From Saccharospirillum salsuginis (GTDB lineage Bacteria; Pseudomonadota; Gammaproteobacteria; Pseudomonadales; Natronospirillaceae): a stretch of DNA of 64,000 nucleotides. Shown piece after piece: positions 29,371 through 39,494 of this stretch. Positions within the stretch are counted from its first letter, which is position 1. Each line of letters opens with the position of its first letter. The stretch spans positions 310,001 to 374,000 of the forward strand of contig NZ_BMXR01000003.1 of NCBI RefSeq assembly GCF_014651855.1, in the 5' to 3' direction. Made by a program: the position numbers and the translations under genes. The notes below the pieces were generated by a model. That model did not search any database, had not been told where the DNA came from, and worked only from the letters and a program-made list of their open reading frames with translations.

Positions 29371-29614
29371 AAACGCGCTCACTGTTGGTCGTTGTCAAAC
29401 TTTTTTGTCAAAAGGTGTCGCATCTGTCCGCCTCTGGAGAGGCTCTGGCATGCATGTTTCGCCATTTTCGGCCAATTGTACCCCTACAATTTAAAGGTGG
29501 TGGTATTGTGCATCTTTACACATACCGCTAGCTTTCAAGTCGAAGGTCTCAGACAGAATCCGGAATGGTTCAAACGTGCTGGACTTCCAAATTTGATCCA
29601 TTAAAGACGCGGAT

Positions 29615-30463
29615 ATGAACAGAATCGATCACTCCATTCGTAGTGCAGTCAATGGAGTCGATTTCAGCGACATCGAGAGCCAGTTCAATGAGAACATCGG
29701 GGCATTCATTGCGCAGGTCCGGCATATGAATCAGCTCCGGGTGCCGGATGTCATGTCGCTGCTGTCGGTTTCAAAGAAAACCTATCTGGAGATGGAAAAA
29801 GGCAAGCGACAATACCGCATGCACCTCATTGCATGGTGGTGTTTCGTCATGGGTCTTTCTCCGCTCCATATCCTGGCCCAGTCCAACTATTTCGCGCACC
29901 TGCCCATCGGCGATTACCGCAATATACGCCAGATCAAACTGGCGTTGATGCTGCAACGCCTGTCCACCGACGACTGTCTCAAGGCGCTGGCCGACCTGAT
30001 CGACGAGTGCCCGAGGGACATTCACCGGGATGCGGAGCCTTCCCTGTGTGTCGATGCCGAAGAACTCGGGGAGGTGCGGGACTTCTTTTATTCGCAGGAG
30101 TACTACGAAATGATCGGGGACGCCATGCGCCGGTTCATGGCCGACAATCACCTTACCCGTCGCGAGTTCGCGCGATTTTTGAACGTGACCACCCGGACCG
30201 TTCGTCGCATCCTGAATGCCGATGTCGCGCTCAATTACAATTACTACGCCCGCTTCTACCTCTCCACCGGTGTGTACCCGATGAAGGTGATCGAAAACGG
30301 CCCTTACCTGAAAATCCGGCTCAAGCTGGAACAGCGCTTTTTCCTGATCAATGAACTGATCGCCGGCTACGGGAGTTCTCCGGATCGGCTGGACAACTAC
30401 CTGATGCACCTCGACAACCGCGAGCCGGACGACGGTTGGCAGGCGCTGTTCGACGAATACTGA
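29615..30463 (+). CDS. Putative regulator with two helix-turn-helix modules
   Basis: The 282-aa protein has two segments that look like XRE/phage-repressor HTH units: one at about residues 28-75 (RVPDVMSLLSVSKKTYLEME) and one at about 180-225 (HLTRREFARFLNVTTRTVRRI). The first is followed by a helical stretch ending ALADLIDECP. The two copies share the pattern of a YxxxNG-like start, helix, S/T-T-V recognition helix and a following aromatic helix. I cannot name a family. It has no membrane segment. It stands alone between cpdB and the converging glpE, with a 274-base upstream gap lacking clear sites. Confidence 0.55.
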   Translation: MNRIDHSIRSAVNGVDFSDIESQFNENIGAFIAQVRHMNQLRVPDVMSLLSVSKKTYLEMEKGKRQYRMHLIAWWCFVMGLSPLHILAQSNYFAHLPIGDYRNIRQIKLALMLQRLSTDDCLKALADLIDECPRDIHRDAEPSLCVDAEELGEVRDFFYSQEYYEMIGDAMRRFMADNHLTRREFARFLNVTTRTVRRILNADVALNYNYYARFYLSTGVYPMKVIENGPYLKIRLKLEQRFFLINELIAGYGSSPDRLDNYLMHLDNREPDDGWQALFDEY

Positions 30464-30480
30464 GCCATCCGCTCCGGCGG

Positions 30481-30786
30481 TCAGGGGTGGATCAGGGCCC
30501 AGGCACTGTAGCCGCCGTCGAGACTGTAGACGGTCTCGAAACCCTGTTCGCTCAGCCACTGGGCGACCGGCTGGGAGCTGTTACCGTGATAACAGCAGAC
30601 CACCACGGGCCGGTCCGTCGGCACCTCCGCCAGCCGTTCCTGGACATTGTCGTTGGTCAGATGAAGGGCTCCGTCGATGTGCCCGCTCTCGAAAGAGACC
30701 GGATCCCGAATGTCCAGCACGGTCACTTCGTCTGATTCGTTTTTCAGGTGTTTGAGTTCGTCCACACTGAGGTGTTGAAAGGACAT
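30481..30786 (-). CDS. glpE: Thiosulfate sulfurtransferase, single-domain rhodanese
   Basis: From ATG 30786, with GGAG upstream, the 101-aa product is a single rhodanese domain. The active-site loop is CYHGNSS, the same as E. coli GlpE, and LDIRDPVSFESGHIDGALHLTND matches the first half of GlpE as well. It transfers sulfur from thiosulfate to cyanide or another acceptor such as thioredoxin in the cytoplasm. A longer open frame to 31011 would add a Tyr/Arg-rich leader that GlpE lacks. It converges on the HTH gene. Confidence 0.9.
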   Translation of the reverse strand: MSFQHLSVDELKHLKNESDEVTVLDIRDPVSFESGHIDGALHLTNDNVQERLAEVPTDRPVVVCCYHGNSSQPVAQWLSEQGFETVYSLDGGYSAWALIHP

Positions 30787-31440
30787 TTTTTTCTCCACTT
30801 CAAATGGGTACAGAATGGCCGATTCGAGGCACCGAATCCAGCTCGAAATCGGACCTTTTTCGGGCGCTGTTCGGATCGTTAGTGCACCATAATAGTGCAC
30901 TAAAAACCTTTCGAACCCTAAGTAATAATGGCGAGCCTGTTTTTTCCTGGTTTGTAATGCTGTGTAACCGGATTGCTCAGAGTTTGCACTAACTGATTGA
31001 TTTGAGCACAAAAATGACGCCAGAAAATCGGCGTCGCCGGTTTGAGTAAATGGTCAACCTTTGGGGGCCATAAATTTAGGGGAATCAGAAAAATCCGGCT
31101 AATGTCCGGATTTTGCAGTCTTCATGCGGGGTTTGGAAGCCCGAAGGCCAGGTTCCGGGTGCTCCATGATAAGCAGCATGACAGAGGGCTCTTTTGTAAC
31201 AGGGCGTTCCAATCATTTGGCTATTTCTAACGATCAATTTCTTGCCATGCCCCCATTGTTTTGCCATTCTGATATAGCTCTAAAGGATTTTGGGTCCACC
31301 CTGTCCCGACACCGATACTTCAAGACACTCCGTTTTATCGGCCGAGGGAGGTGGCCCAAACTCACGACCAACACGCTCTGGAATGAGCCGAGACAGGGTC
31401 AGTTCGACGGGGGCCCTGCAGCGAATGGAGGTTTATAACA
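30787..31440. other. 650-base gene-free region between glpE and teaA
   Basis: No convincing gene is seen. The region holds the inverted repeat at 30879-30903 and, by position, the glpE and teaABCD promoters. Base composition is lower in G+C than in the genes. I found no clear sigma-54 or sigma-70 element that I would stand by. Confidence 0.4.
30879..30903. promoter_or_regulatory. NtrC-like inverted repeat
   Basis: TTAGTGCAC-N7-GTGCACTAA is a perfect 9-bp inverted repeat. The inner 17 bases (TGCACCATAATAGTGCA) match the NtrC site TGCACCA-N3-TGGTGCA at all but one position. It lies 93 bases upstream of glpE and 538 bases before teaA. No matching sigma-54 promoter was found on either side, so binding by NtrC is only a possibility. 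Confidence 0.4.
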
Positions 31441-32466
31441 ATGATGAAACCCAAGCACTTCAAAAAACTGGTAGGCGTTTCCTGTTTCGCCGTGGCCGCC
31501 ATGGGCGCGGCGAGTGTGGCCAGTGCCGCTAATTGGCGCTATGCCCACGAAGAATATGAAGGCGACGTTCAGGACGTCTTCGCCCATAAGTTCAAGGAAT
31601 ACATCGAAGACAACTCCGACCACACCATTCAGGTCTACCGCTTTGGTGAGCTGGGTGAGTCGGACGACATCATGGAGCAAACCCAGGCGGGTATTCTCCA
31701 GTTCGTCAACCAGTCTCCCGGCTTTACCGGTTCCCTGATTCCCGAAGCACAGATCTTTTTTATTCCCTACCTGATGCCGACGGACTTCGACACCGTGGTC
31801 CAGTTCTTCCGCGAAAGCGAAGCCATTAACGAAGACTTCCCGGAACTGTACGCCGAGCAGGGTCTGGAACTGCTGAAGATGTATCCGGAAGGCGAGATGG
31901 TCGTAACGGCCGATGAAAAGGTCACCAGTCCGAGTGACTTCAGCGGCAAGAAGATTCGCGTGATGACCAACCCGCTGTTGTCGGCCACCTACGAAGCCTT
32001 TGGCGCAACGCCGACTCCGCTCCCCTGGGGTGAAGTCTACGGCGCTCTGCAAACCAACATGATTCAGGGCCAGGAAAACCCGATTTTCTGGATTGAATCG
32101 GGCGGTTTGTATGAGGTATCTCCGAACCTGATCTTCACCAAGCACGGCTGGTTCACCACAGCCATGATGGCCAACCAGGACTTTTTCGACGGCTTGTCCG
32201 GCGAAGATCAGCAATTGATCCGCGATGCGTCCGACTATGCCTTCGATGAGATCATCGTCCACATCGATGGTCTGGCGGATGAATCGCTTGAAAAGATCAC
32301 GGAAGCGAGCGACGAGGTTACCGTCACCCGTCTGACCGACGATCAGATCGAAGAATTCAAGGCCCGTGCCCCTCAAGTTGAGGAAACCTTCATCGAAATG
32401 ACCGGTGACAGTGGTCGCGAGCTGTTGAATCAATTTAAAGAAGATCTGGAAGAAGCCACCAACTAA
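31441..32466 (+). CDS. teaA: TRAP transporter ectoine-binding protein
   Basis: The 341-aa periplasmic protein has a Sec signal peptide (cleavage after ASVASA) and a DctP-type binding domain. Long stretches match Halomonas elongata TeaA from memory, such as NWRYAHEEYEGDVQDVFA, FVNQSPGFTGSLIP, FGATPTPLPWGEVYG and GQENPIFWIESGGLYEVSP. TeaA binds ectoine and hydroxyectoine with high affinity. GGAGG is nine bases before ATG 31441 (a second ATG follows at once). It begins the teaABCD set used to recover or import compatible solutes in salt. A 384-base gap follows before teaB. Confidence 0.92.
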   Translation: MMKPKHFKKLVGVSCFAVAAMGAASVASAANWRYAHEEYEGDVQDVFAHKFKEYIEDNSDHTIQVYRFGELGESDDIMEQTQAGILQFVNQSPGFTGSLIPEAQIFFIPYLMPTDFDTVVQFFRESEAINEDFPELYAEQGLELLKMYPEGEMVVTADEKVTSPSDFSGKKIRVMTNPLLSATYEAFGATPTPLPWGEVYGALQTNMIQGQENPIFWIESGGLYEVSPNLIFTKHGWFTTAMMANQDFFDGLSGEDQQLIRDASDYAFDEIIVHIDGLADESLEKITEASDEVTVTRLTDDQIEEFKARAPQVEETFIEMTGDSGRELLNQFKEDLEEATN

Positions 32467-32850
32467 GACACCGGAAGGTGCCGGTAACCTGGTCGTAGTG
32501 TAGACCCGGTTACCGTCGATACAGGGACGTGTCGGACAACGGCTTTTTAATTGCCCTCGATATGCGAAAGTAACCAACGGTCGCTTTTTGCATTTCGAGG
32601 GCGACAACGAAAGGCGATCAGGACGATCTTTTTTCGTGGTCCGATCCACAACGGGTATACGGACATCCCGGCAAGATAGATAGCCGCTTGCATCGTATTG
32701 TAAGAGGCAGGCAACCTTGCATGGTTTGCAATTCGTGTTTTGGAGCAGGCTGGATGCCTATTTCAATAACCTGTTCATAGTTTGCCAGCGTGCTGGCCAA
32801 TGAGCCGGTGGCACACCACCGGCCGGATTCCTAGGGAGTGAAAACAGGTC
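32467..32850 (+). other. Long teaA-teaB intercistronic region with hairpin
   Basis: The gap contains an 8-bp inverted repeat, CGGTAACC (32482-32489) and GGTTACCG (32508-32515), 15 bases after the teaA stop. Its place suggests partial termination or mRNA protection, allowing more TeaA than TeaBC. The remaining 330 bases show no gene; they may hold a second promoter. Confidence 0.45.
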
Positions 32851-33447
32851 ATGACCGAACAAGCCCCAGAAAAATACCAATCAGGCTTACCCGGTTTTCT
32901 CGGAACCATCGATGTCGCCATCAGTAAGGTCGAGGCGGTCATCCTTGCGTTGGGTGTGATCCTGATGGCCGTCAATACCTGTGCCAATGTAGTGGCGCGT
33001 TTCATACTCGGCCGTTTTTTCGACGCCGTACAAGGCGGGCTCTTCTTCTCCGGAGAGATCAACCGCATCCTGATTATCATGATTACCTTCGCCGGCATCG
33101 GCTATGCCGCTCGCCACGGCCGCCACATCCGGATGTCCGCTATCTACGATGCGTTGCCGGTGGCGGGGCGCAAAGTGTTGATGATCGTAATCGCCTTTTT
33201 CACCAGCATCGTCATGTTTTTCCTGTGTTACTACTCGGTGCTGTACATTGTCGATTTGTTTTCCCGTGGACGGATCCTGCCTGCCTTGGGATTCGAGATC
33301 TGGTGGATCTATCTTTGGGTGCCGATCGGGTTCGCCATCACCGGAATCCAGTACTTCCTGACGGGTATCAAAAACATCAGATCGAAGGATGTTTACCTGT
33401 CCACTGGCGTCCTGGATGGCTATGCCGATACGGAAACAGAAGTCTGA
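32851..33447 (+). CDS. teaB: TRAP transporter small membrane subunit (ectoine)
   Basis: The 198-aa DctQ-type protein has four predicted membrane helices (about 28-50, 66-85, 108-130, 148-170). It joins the large subunit TeaC in the inner membrane. The Arg-rich loop HGRHIRMSAIYDALP between helices 2 and 3 is typical of DctQ subunits. ATG 32851 follows an AGGGAG site. teaC starts 36 bases after its stop. Confidence 0.88.
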   Translation: MTEQAPEKYQSGLPGFLGTIDVAISKVEAVILALGVILMAVNTCANVVARFILGRFFDAVQGGLFFSGEINRILIIMITFAGIGYAARHGRHIRMSAIYDALPVAGRKVLMIVIAFFTSIVMFFLCYYSVLYIVDLFSRGRILPALGFEIWWIYLWVPIGFAITGIQYFLTGIKNIRSKDVYLSTGVLDGYADTETEV

Positions 33448-33483
33448 TAATAACAACACCCTGATTGTAGGAAGGATACTCCC

Positions 33484-34770
33484 ATGGCAATGACCCTGAT
33501 GCTGATCATGATCGGGCTGCTCTTGCTCGGTTTTCCCATGATGATTCCGCTGATCACCGCTTCGGTGGTCGGTTTTTATATGATGTTCAGCGGCTTCGGC
33601 CAAATGGAAACGTTTATTCAGCAGGTGCTTGGCGGCATTCGTCCGGCCTCGCTGATCGCCGTGCCCATGTTTATTCTGGCGGCCGATATCATGACGCGCG
33701 GACAATCCGCCGATCGTCTGATTAATATGGTGATGTCCTTTATCGGCCACATCAAAGGCGGTTTGGCCATCAGTACAGCCGCCTCATGCACACTCTTTGG
33801 TGCGGTATCGGGTTCCACTCAGGCGACGGTGGTCGCTGTCGGGTCTCCGCTGCGGCCGAAAATGCTCAAAGCCGGATACTCGGACCCGTTCACACTCGCA
33901 CTAATCATTAACTCCAGCGACATTGCGTTTCTGATTCCACCCAGTATCGGCATGATCATTTATGGGGTGATCTCGGAAACCTCAATCGGCGAACTCTTTA
34001 TTGCCGGTATTGGGCCCGGTCTGCTGATCCTGATGCTGTTTTCACTGTACTGCCTGTTTTATGCCATTAAAAATGATGTGCCGACCGAACCCAAGTCCAC
34101 TTGGGCAGAACGGGGACGTAGTATTGTTGAAGCCGTCTGGCCTTTGTTTTTCCCTGTTATCATTGTCGGTGGTATTTATGGAGGCATCTTCAGCCCGACT
34201 GAAGCGGCGGCGGTGTGTGTGCTGTATGCGTTCCTGTTGGAATTTATCGTATTCCGGTCATTGAAAATTCCGGATGTATATCGTATTGCGAAATCCACGG
34301 GCCTGATTACCGCAGTTGTCTTTATTCTGGTCGGGGTCGGTAACGGGTTTTCCTGGATCATCTCCTTCGCGCAAATTCCGCAGGCGATTCTGGAAGCCGT
34401 CGGTATCGACAATATGGGGCCCACGGGAGTACTGATCTCCATCTGTATTGCCTTTTTCGTGGCTTGTATGTTTGTCGACCCGATTGTCGTTATTCTGGTC
34501 CTGACGCCCATTTTCGCACCCGCCATCGCCGCGACCGGATTGGATCCGGTTCACGTGGGGGTATTGATCACCCTGCAGGTGGCCATCGGCTCGGCCACGC
34601 CACCGTTTGGCTGCGATATCTTCACGGCGATCGCTATTTTCAAACGCCCCTACTGGGAGGTCATTCGTGGGACACCTGTATTTGTCGCCATTCTGATCTT
34701 TGCGGCGGGATTGATCATTGCCTATCCACAAATCGCGCTCTTCCTGCGTGACTTGGCGTTCGACAAATAG
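33484..34770 (+). CDS. teaC: TRAP transporter large membrane subunit (ectoine)
   Basis: The 428-aa DctM-type subunit has about 12 membrane segments and forms the sodium-driven translocation channel. Typical DctM segments are visible: SGSTQATVVAVGSPLRPKM, IPPSIGMIIYGVISETS, GGIYGGIFSPTEAAAVCVLY and TPPFGCDIFTAIAIFKRPYW. An AGGA site precedes ATG 33484. It is followed 18 bases later by teaD. Confidence 0.92.
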   Translation: MAMTLMLIMIGLLLLGFPMMIPLITASVVGFYMMFSGFGQMETFIQQVLGGIRPASLIAVPMFILAADIMTRGQSADRLINMVMSFIGHIKGGLAISTAASCTLFGAVSGSTQATVVAVGSPLRPKMLKAGYSDPFTLALIINSSDIAFLIPPSIGMIIYGVISETSIGELFIAGIGPGLLILMLFSLYCLFYAIKNDVPTEPKSTWAERGRSIVEAVWPLFFPVIIVGGIYGGIFSPTEAAAVCVLYAFLLEFIVFRSLKIPDVYRIAKSTGLITAVVFILVGVGNGFSWIISFAQIPQAILEAVGIDNMGPTGVLISICIAFFVACMFVDPIVVILVLTPIFAPAIAATGLDPVHVGVLITLQVAIGSATPPFGCDIFTAIAIFKRPYWEVIRGTPVFVAILIFAAGLIIAYPQIALFLRDLAFDK

Positions 34771-34788
34771 AGCGAGGAGGGAATCAAG

Positions 34789-35226
34789 GTGTTTAAGAAA
34801 ATCCTGGTTGCCGTCGATGGGTCCAAGAAGGCGCTCGAAGCCCTGGACAAGGCCATCGAACTGCAACAGCTGACACAAGCTGAAATCTACCTGCTGTGTG
34901 TGTTCAAGCACCACAGCCTGTTCGAAGCCTCGCTATCGATGGTGCGCCCGCAGGAGATCCAGATCCCGGATCAGGCGCTGACCGAGTTCGCCAAGGAAGT
35001 GGTCGAGATGGCCAAGCAACATGCCAAGGAAAAGGGCGCGACCGAAGTGCGAGGCTTCGTTAAAGGCGGCCGGCCGTCCAAGGTGATTGCCAAGTTCGCC
35101 CAGGAAAAAGGCGCCGACCTGATCGTGATGGGGTCCCACGGGACCCACAGTAAGGACGGTATGATCCTGGGCAGTGTGGCGCACCGGGTGACGAGTTCGG
35201 CCAAGTGCCCCGTCATGGTCGTCTGA
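34789..35226 (+). CDS. teaD: Universal stress protein TeaD
   Basis: The 145-aa protein starts at GTG 34789 with GAGGAGG upstream. It has a UspA-type nucleotide-binding fold: ILVAVDGSKKALEALDKA at the start and the ATP-binding motif GSHGTHSKDGMILGSVAHRV near the end (G-2x-G-9x-G-S/T pattern). In H. elongata TeaD binds ATP and lowers ectoine uptake by TeaABC. It is the last gene of the operon, with a terminator after it. Confidence 0.9.
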   Translation: MFKKILVAVDGSKKALEALDKAIELQQLTQAEIYLLCVFKHHSLFEASLSMVRPQEIQIPDQALTEFAKEVVEMAKQHAKEKGATEVRGFVKGGRPSKVIAKFAQEKGADLIVMGSHGTHSKDGMILGSVAHRVTSSAKCPVMVV

Positions 35227-35277
35227 CCGCCAACCGACTTTCATTACCTCTCCGAGGACCCTCTGAACTGGCCCCAG

Positions 35278-35314
35278 GGGTGTCGTGTAACGCTTTGCAC
35301 GACACCCTTGATTT
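35278..35314 (+). terminator. Terminator after teaD
   Basis: GGGTGTCGTG and CACGACACCC form a perfect 10-bp stem with a 10-base loop, followed by TTGATTT. It closes the tea operon 51 bases after the teaD stop. Confidence 0.75.
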
Positions 35315-35450
35315 GAAGGGAATGGAACACATGCAGCCGTTACACCTTTGTTCGGCTGTTTTGTGACATCCCTGGACTGGTTCACAGGCTCCTTAACCCA
35401 ATCGTATGGGAGCTCCTTGCAAACACGACAACGAGTGGAGGTAATCGCCT

Positions 35451-36566
35451 ATGCCCAACATCCCTTCCGTCATGAAATCGGTCCAGCTCGTGGGCCACGG
35501 TGGGTTGGATCAATTGCACTACAACACCGATGTACCGGTGCCGAGTCCCGGCCCCGGCGAGGTGCTGATCGATGTCCATGCCTGCGGCATGAACAACACC
35601 GATGTCTGGGTGCGGGAGGGCGCCTATGGATCGGAGACCGACCCGGCGTCGGTGTCGACCTGGCGTCGCGGCCGATCGACGCTGACGTTTCCCCGCATCC
35701 AGGGTACCGATACCGTTGGTGAAATCGTCGCCGTGGGAGACGGGGTCTCCGACCGTCGCATAGGCGAGCGGGTGATGGTCGACTTCAGCATCTACAACCG
35801 CCCCGAAGGGGATGAAAGCCTGGCGGACATCGACTACATCGGCCACGGTCGCGATGGCGGTTATGCCGAATACACTGTTGTGCCCTCGGAAAACGCCTAT
35901 CACATCACCGCCGATATCTCGGATGCCGAACTCGCCACCTTCTGCTGTGCTTACCTGACCGCCGAACAAATGCTCGACCGGTCGCGGCTGGCTCAGGGGG
36001 AACGCGTACTGGTCACCGGGGCTTCTGGCGGTGTGGGCTCGGCCATTATCCAGTTGGCCCGGGTGCGCGGGGCGATTCCCTATGCGGTGTCCAGCAAGGG
36101 TAAGGAAGCGGCCTTGAAGGACATTGGCGCCGAGGATGTGATCCTGCGCGATACCGAGGATCTGGTGGCCGAGGTTGAACGTGTTGCACAGGGGCAGCCC
36201 ATCGATGTGGTCGCCGACCTGGTGGCGGGGTCGATGTTCAATGACCTGTTGCGCATCCTCAGACCGGAGGGCCGCTACTCGACCGCCGGCGCCATTGGCG
36301 GACCGGTGGTGGAGCTGGACCTGCGCACCATGTATCTGAAGCAACTCGAACTGCACGGTTCTTCCCAGGGGACCCGCACGGCATTTCGGCGACTGGTGGA
36401 CTATATCCAAAGCGGACAGATCAGGCCTTTGCTGGATCGCACTTTCCCGCTGTCCGAATTTCACCGGGCGCAGGAGACGTTCATGTCGAAGCAGTACATC
36501 GGCAAGCTGGTCGTTGTGCCGGACCGCCACTGGGACACGGTAGGAGCTCCTCATGACGCATCCTGA
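35451..36566 (+). CDS. Zinc-independent MDR alcohol dehydrogenase/quinone oxidoreductase-like protein
   Basis: The 371-aa medium-chain dehydrogenase/reductase has an N-terminal GroES-like domain (GEVLIDVHACGMNNTDVWVR) and a Rossmann domain with VTGASGGVGSAIIQLARVRG for NAD(P)H. The four structural-zinc cysteines of classical alcohol dehydrogenases are absent, placing it near the quinone-oxidoreductase branch. A segment rich in charged residues (about 55-75) is inserted in the first domain. GGAGG precedes ATG 35451. Its 3' end overlaps the proline-racemase-family gene by 14 bases, so the two are co-translated and should act in one pathway; the substrate is unknown. Confidence 0.82.
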   Translation: MPNIPSVMKSVQLVGHGGLDQLHYNTDVPVPSPGPGEVLIDVHACGMNNTDVWVREGAYGSETDPASVSTWRRGRSTLTFPRIQGTDTVGEIVAVGDGVSDRRIGERVMVDFSIYNRPEGDESLADIDYIGHGRDGGYAEYTVVPSENAYHITADISDAELATFCCAYLTAEQMLDRSRLAQGERVLVTGASGGVGSAIIQLARVRGAIPYAVSSKGKEAALKDIGAEDVILRDTEDLVAEVERVAQGQPIDVVADLVAGSMFNDLLRILRPEGRYSTAGAIGGPVVELDLRTMYLKQLELHGSSQGTRTAFRRLVDYIQSGQIRPLLDRTFPLSEFHRAQETFMSKQYIGKLVVVPDRHWDTVGAPHDAS

Positions 36567-37596
36567 ACGCACGCTGGAGTTGATCGACACCCAATCCGGC
36601 GGTGATGTCAGCCGGATTGTGACCTCAGGTATCGAACCCTTGCCCGGTAAAACAGTGCTGGAGAAAGCCCGCTACTTGCAGCAAGAAGGCGACGGGCTGC
36701 GCCGGCTGCTGTTGTCCGAGCCCTACGGCGACCCGGCGATGTCGGTCGATCTGATCGTCGAACCGCACCACCCGGAAGCGCAAGCCGGCTACATCATCAT
36801 GGAAGCCATGGGCTACCCGATGTATTCCGGTTCCAACACCATTTGCACGGCCACCGCCCTGCTGCAAAGCGGGGCGATCCCGATGGTGGAAGGCGAACAG
36901 CAGGTGGTGCTGGAATCGCCGGCCGGACTGGCGCGCATTAAGGCCGTGGTTCGCAACGGCCGGGTGGAGTCGATCACGACCCAGGGCGAACCCGCCTATG
37001 TGGCCGAGGAGGGGCTCTCGGTGGACGTGCCGCACTATGGTCGGGTCGATTTCGACCTGGTTTGGAGCGGGGCCTATTTCGCGCTGGTCGATGCGACCCA
37101 GCATGGTTTTCATCTGAACCGGGAGGAGGAGATCGCGCTGACGGCCTTCGGCGATGCTTTTGTCCGCGCCGCTCGGCCGGGCTTGCTGGAGGAACACCCG
37201 GAACTGGGCAATGTCGGGCCCTTGCCGTTCGCCCATTTTATGGGGCCGGTGCGCGAATTGGGCGAAGGCCGCTTCGAGTCGCCGTCGGCGACCTATGTCC
37301 ATCCGGGGGTGATCTGCCGCAGCCCGACCGGGACCGGGACGTCAGCCCGCTTGGCGCTTATGGCCCAGCGCGGTGATATCCACAAGGGTGAGTCGCTGGA
37401 GACGATATCGCCGAGGGGGAATCGGTTTATCGGGACTTGCTTGGGCGAGGAAGGCCAGGTCGGGCAGTATCGGGCCTGGAACAGTCACATCACGGGGCGG
37501 GGTCGGATCATCGCGCATTCGCGCATCGTGGTGGATCTGGAAGACCCGCTGGTGGATGTCTCCGACCTGGAGCACCTGTTCAGTCCTCACCCCTAG
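36553..37596 (+). CDS. Proline racemase family enzyme with Ser/Thr active-site pair
   Basis: The 347-aa protein has the proline racemase/hydroxyproline epimerase fold. In proline racemase both catalytic bases are Cys (MCGH... and ...PCGTG). Here the first site reads MYSGSNTICTA, with Ser, and the second reads CRSPTGTGTSA, with Thr. A Thr at the second site is known from trans-3-hydroxy-L-proline dehydratases, which do not need a second base, so dehydration rather than racemisation is likely. The His after the first Gly is also replaced by Ser. It overlaps the MDR gene by 14 bases. Substrate remains open. Confidence 0.8.
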   Translation: MTHPERTLELIDTQSGGDVSRIVTSGIEPLPGKTVLEKARYLQQEGDGLRRLLLSEPYGDPAMSVDLIVEPHHPEAQAGYIIMEAMGYPMYSGSNTICTATALLQSGAIPMVEGEQQVVLESPAGLARIKAVVRNGRVESITTQGEPAYVAEEGLSVDVPHYGRVDFDLVWSGAYFALVDATQHGFHLNREEEIALTAFGDAFVRAARPGLLEEHPELGNVGPLPFAHFMGPVRELGEGRFESPSATYVHPGVICRSPTGTGTSARLALMAQRGDIHKGESLETISPRGNRFIGTCLGEEGQVGQYRAWNSHITGRGRIIAHSRIVVDLEDPLVDVSDLEHLFSPHP

Positions 37597-37647
37597 CGGG
37601 GTCCTCCGCAGGATAACCGAGCCCTGTTAGGGTTCGTGGTTGAACCC

Positions 37648-37759
37648 GGGGCGGATGCCGGGGTTACCCATCCAGGGTCGCCATGAACCCATCCATGGGG
37701 GCTTGACCTCGGCATCTTGCCTCGCACATCCCTGGATGGGTAACCCCGGCATCCGCCCC
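37648..37759 (-). repeat. Structured dispersed repeat, copy B (sense -)
   Basis: Arms 37648-37677 and 37730-37759 are a perfect 30-bp inverted repeat. The 52-base core (37678-37729), read on the minus strand, begins ATGTGCGAGGCA and contains P2 (GGCA-AGA-TGCC) and P3 (CCC-ATGGAT-GGG) around the linker GTCAAGCC. It lies between converging genes, the proline-racemase-like gene and hemF. The rest of 37597-37880 has no gene. Confidence 0.92.
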
Positions 37760-37880
37760 TAGTCTCCGGTGCGACCTCTCTCGCCGACTGGTAGATTCGT
37801 TAGTAGGGTGGGCACCGCCCACCAGGGCACTCAATTTAACCACCAGACCCGCATACGCCGTCTCTTCAACCCCATCTTCC

Positions 37881-39388
<1,508 letters not shown>

Positions 39389-39494
39389 GCCCGTCCATAG
39401 TGTTGAGGACGGAAGGTTACTCAGAAGCCTGGTTGGTTACAAACTCAAGTTTTGTATGAGGCTGTGGTCCGTAGGTTCCGTGGCTGGGTTCGCC

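Noticed and set aside
30949-30963. TGGTTTGTAATGCTG as a sigma-54 promoter near the NtrC-like site
   Set aside because: GG and GC are only eight bases apart instead of ten.
32618-32800. 60-codon minus-strand frame in the teaA-teaB gap
   Set aside because: Composition is like non-coding DNA and no motif or start site supports it.
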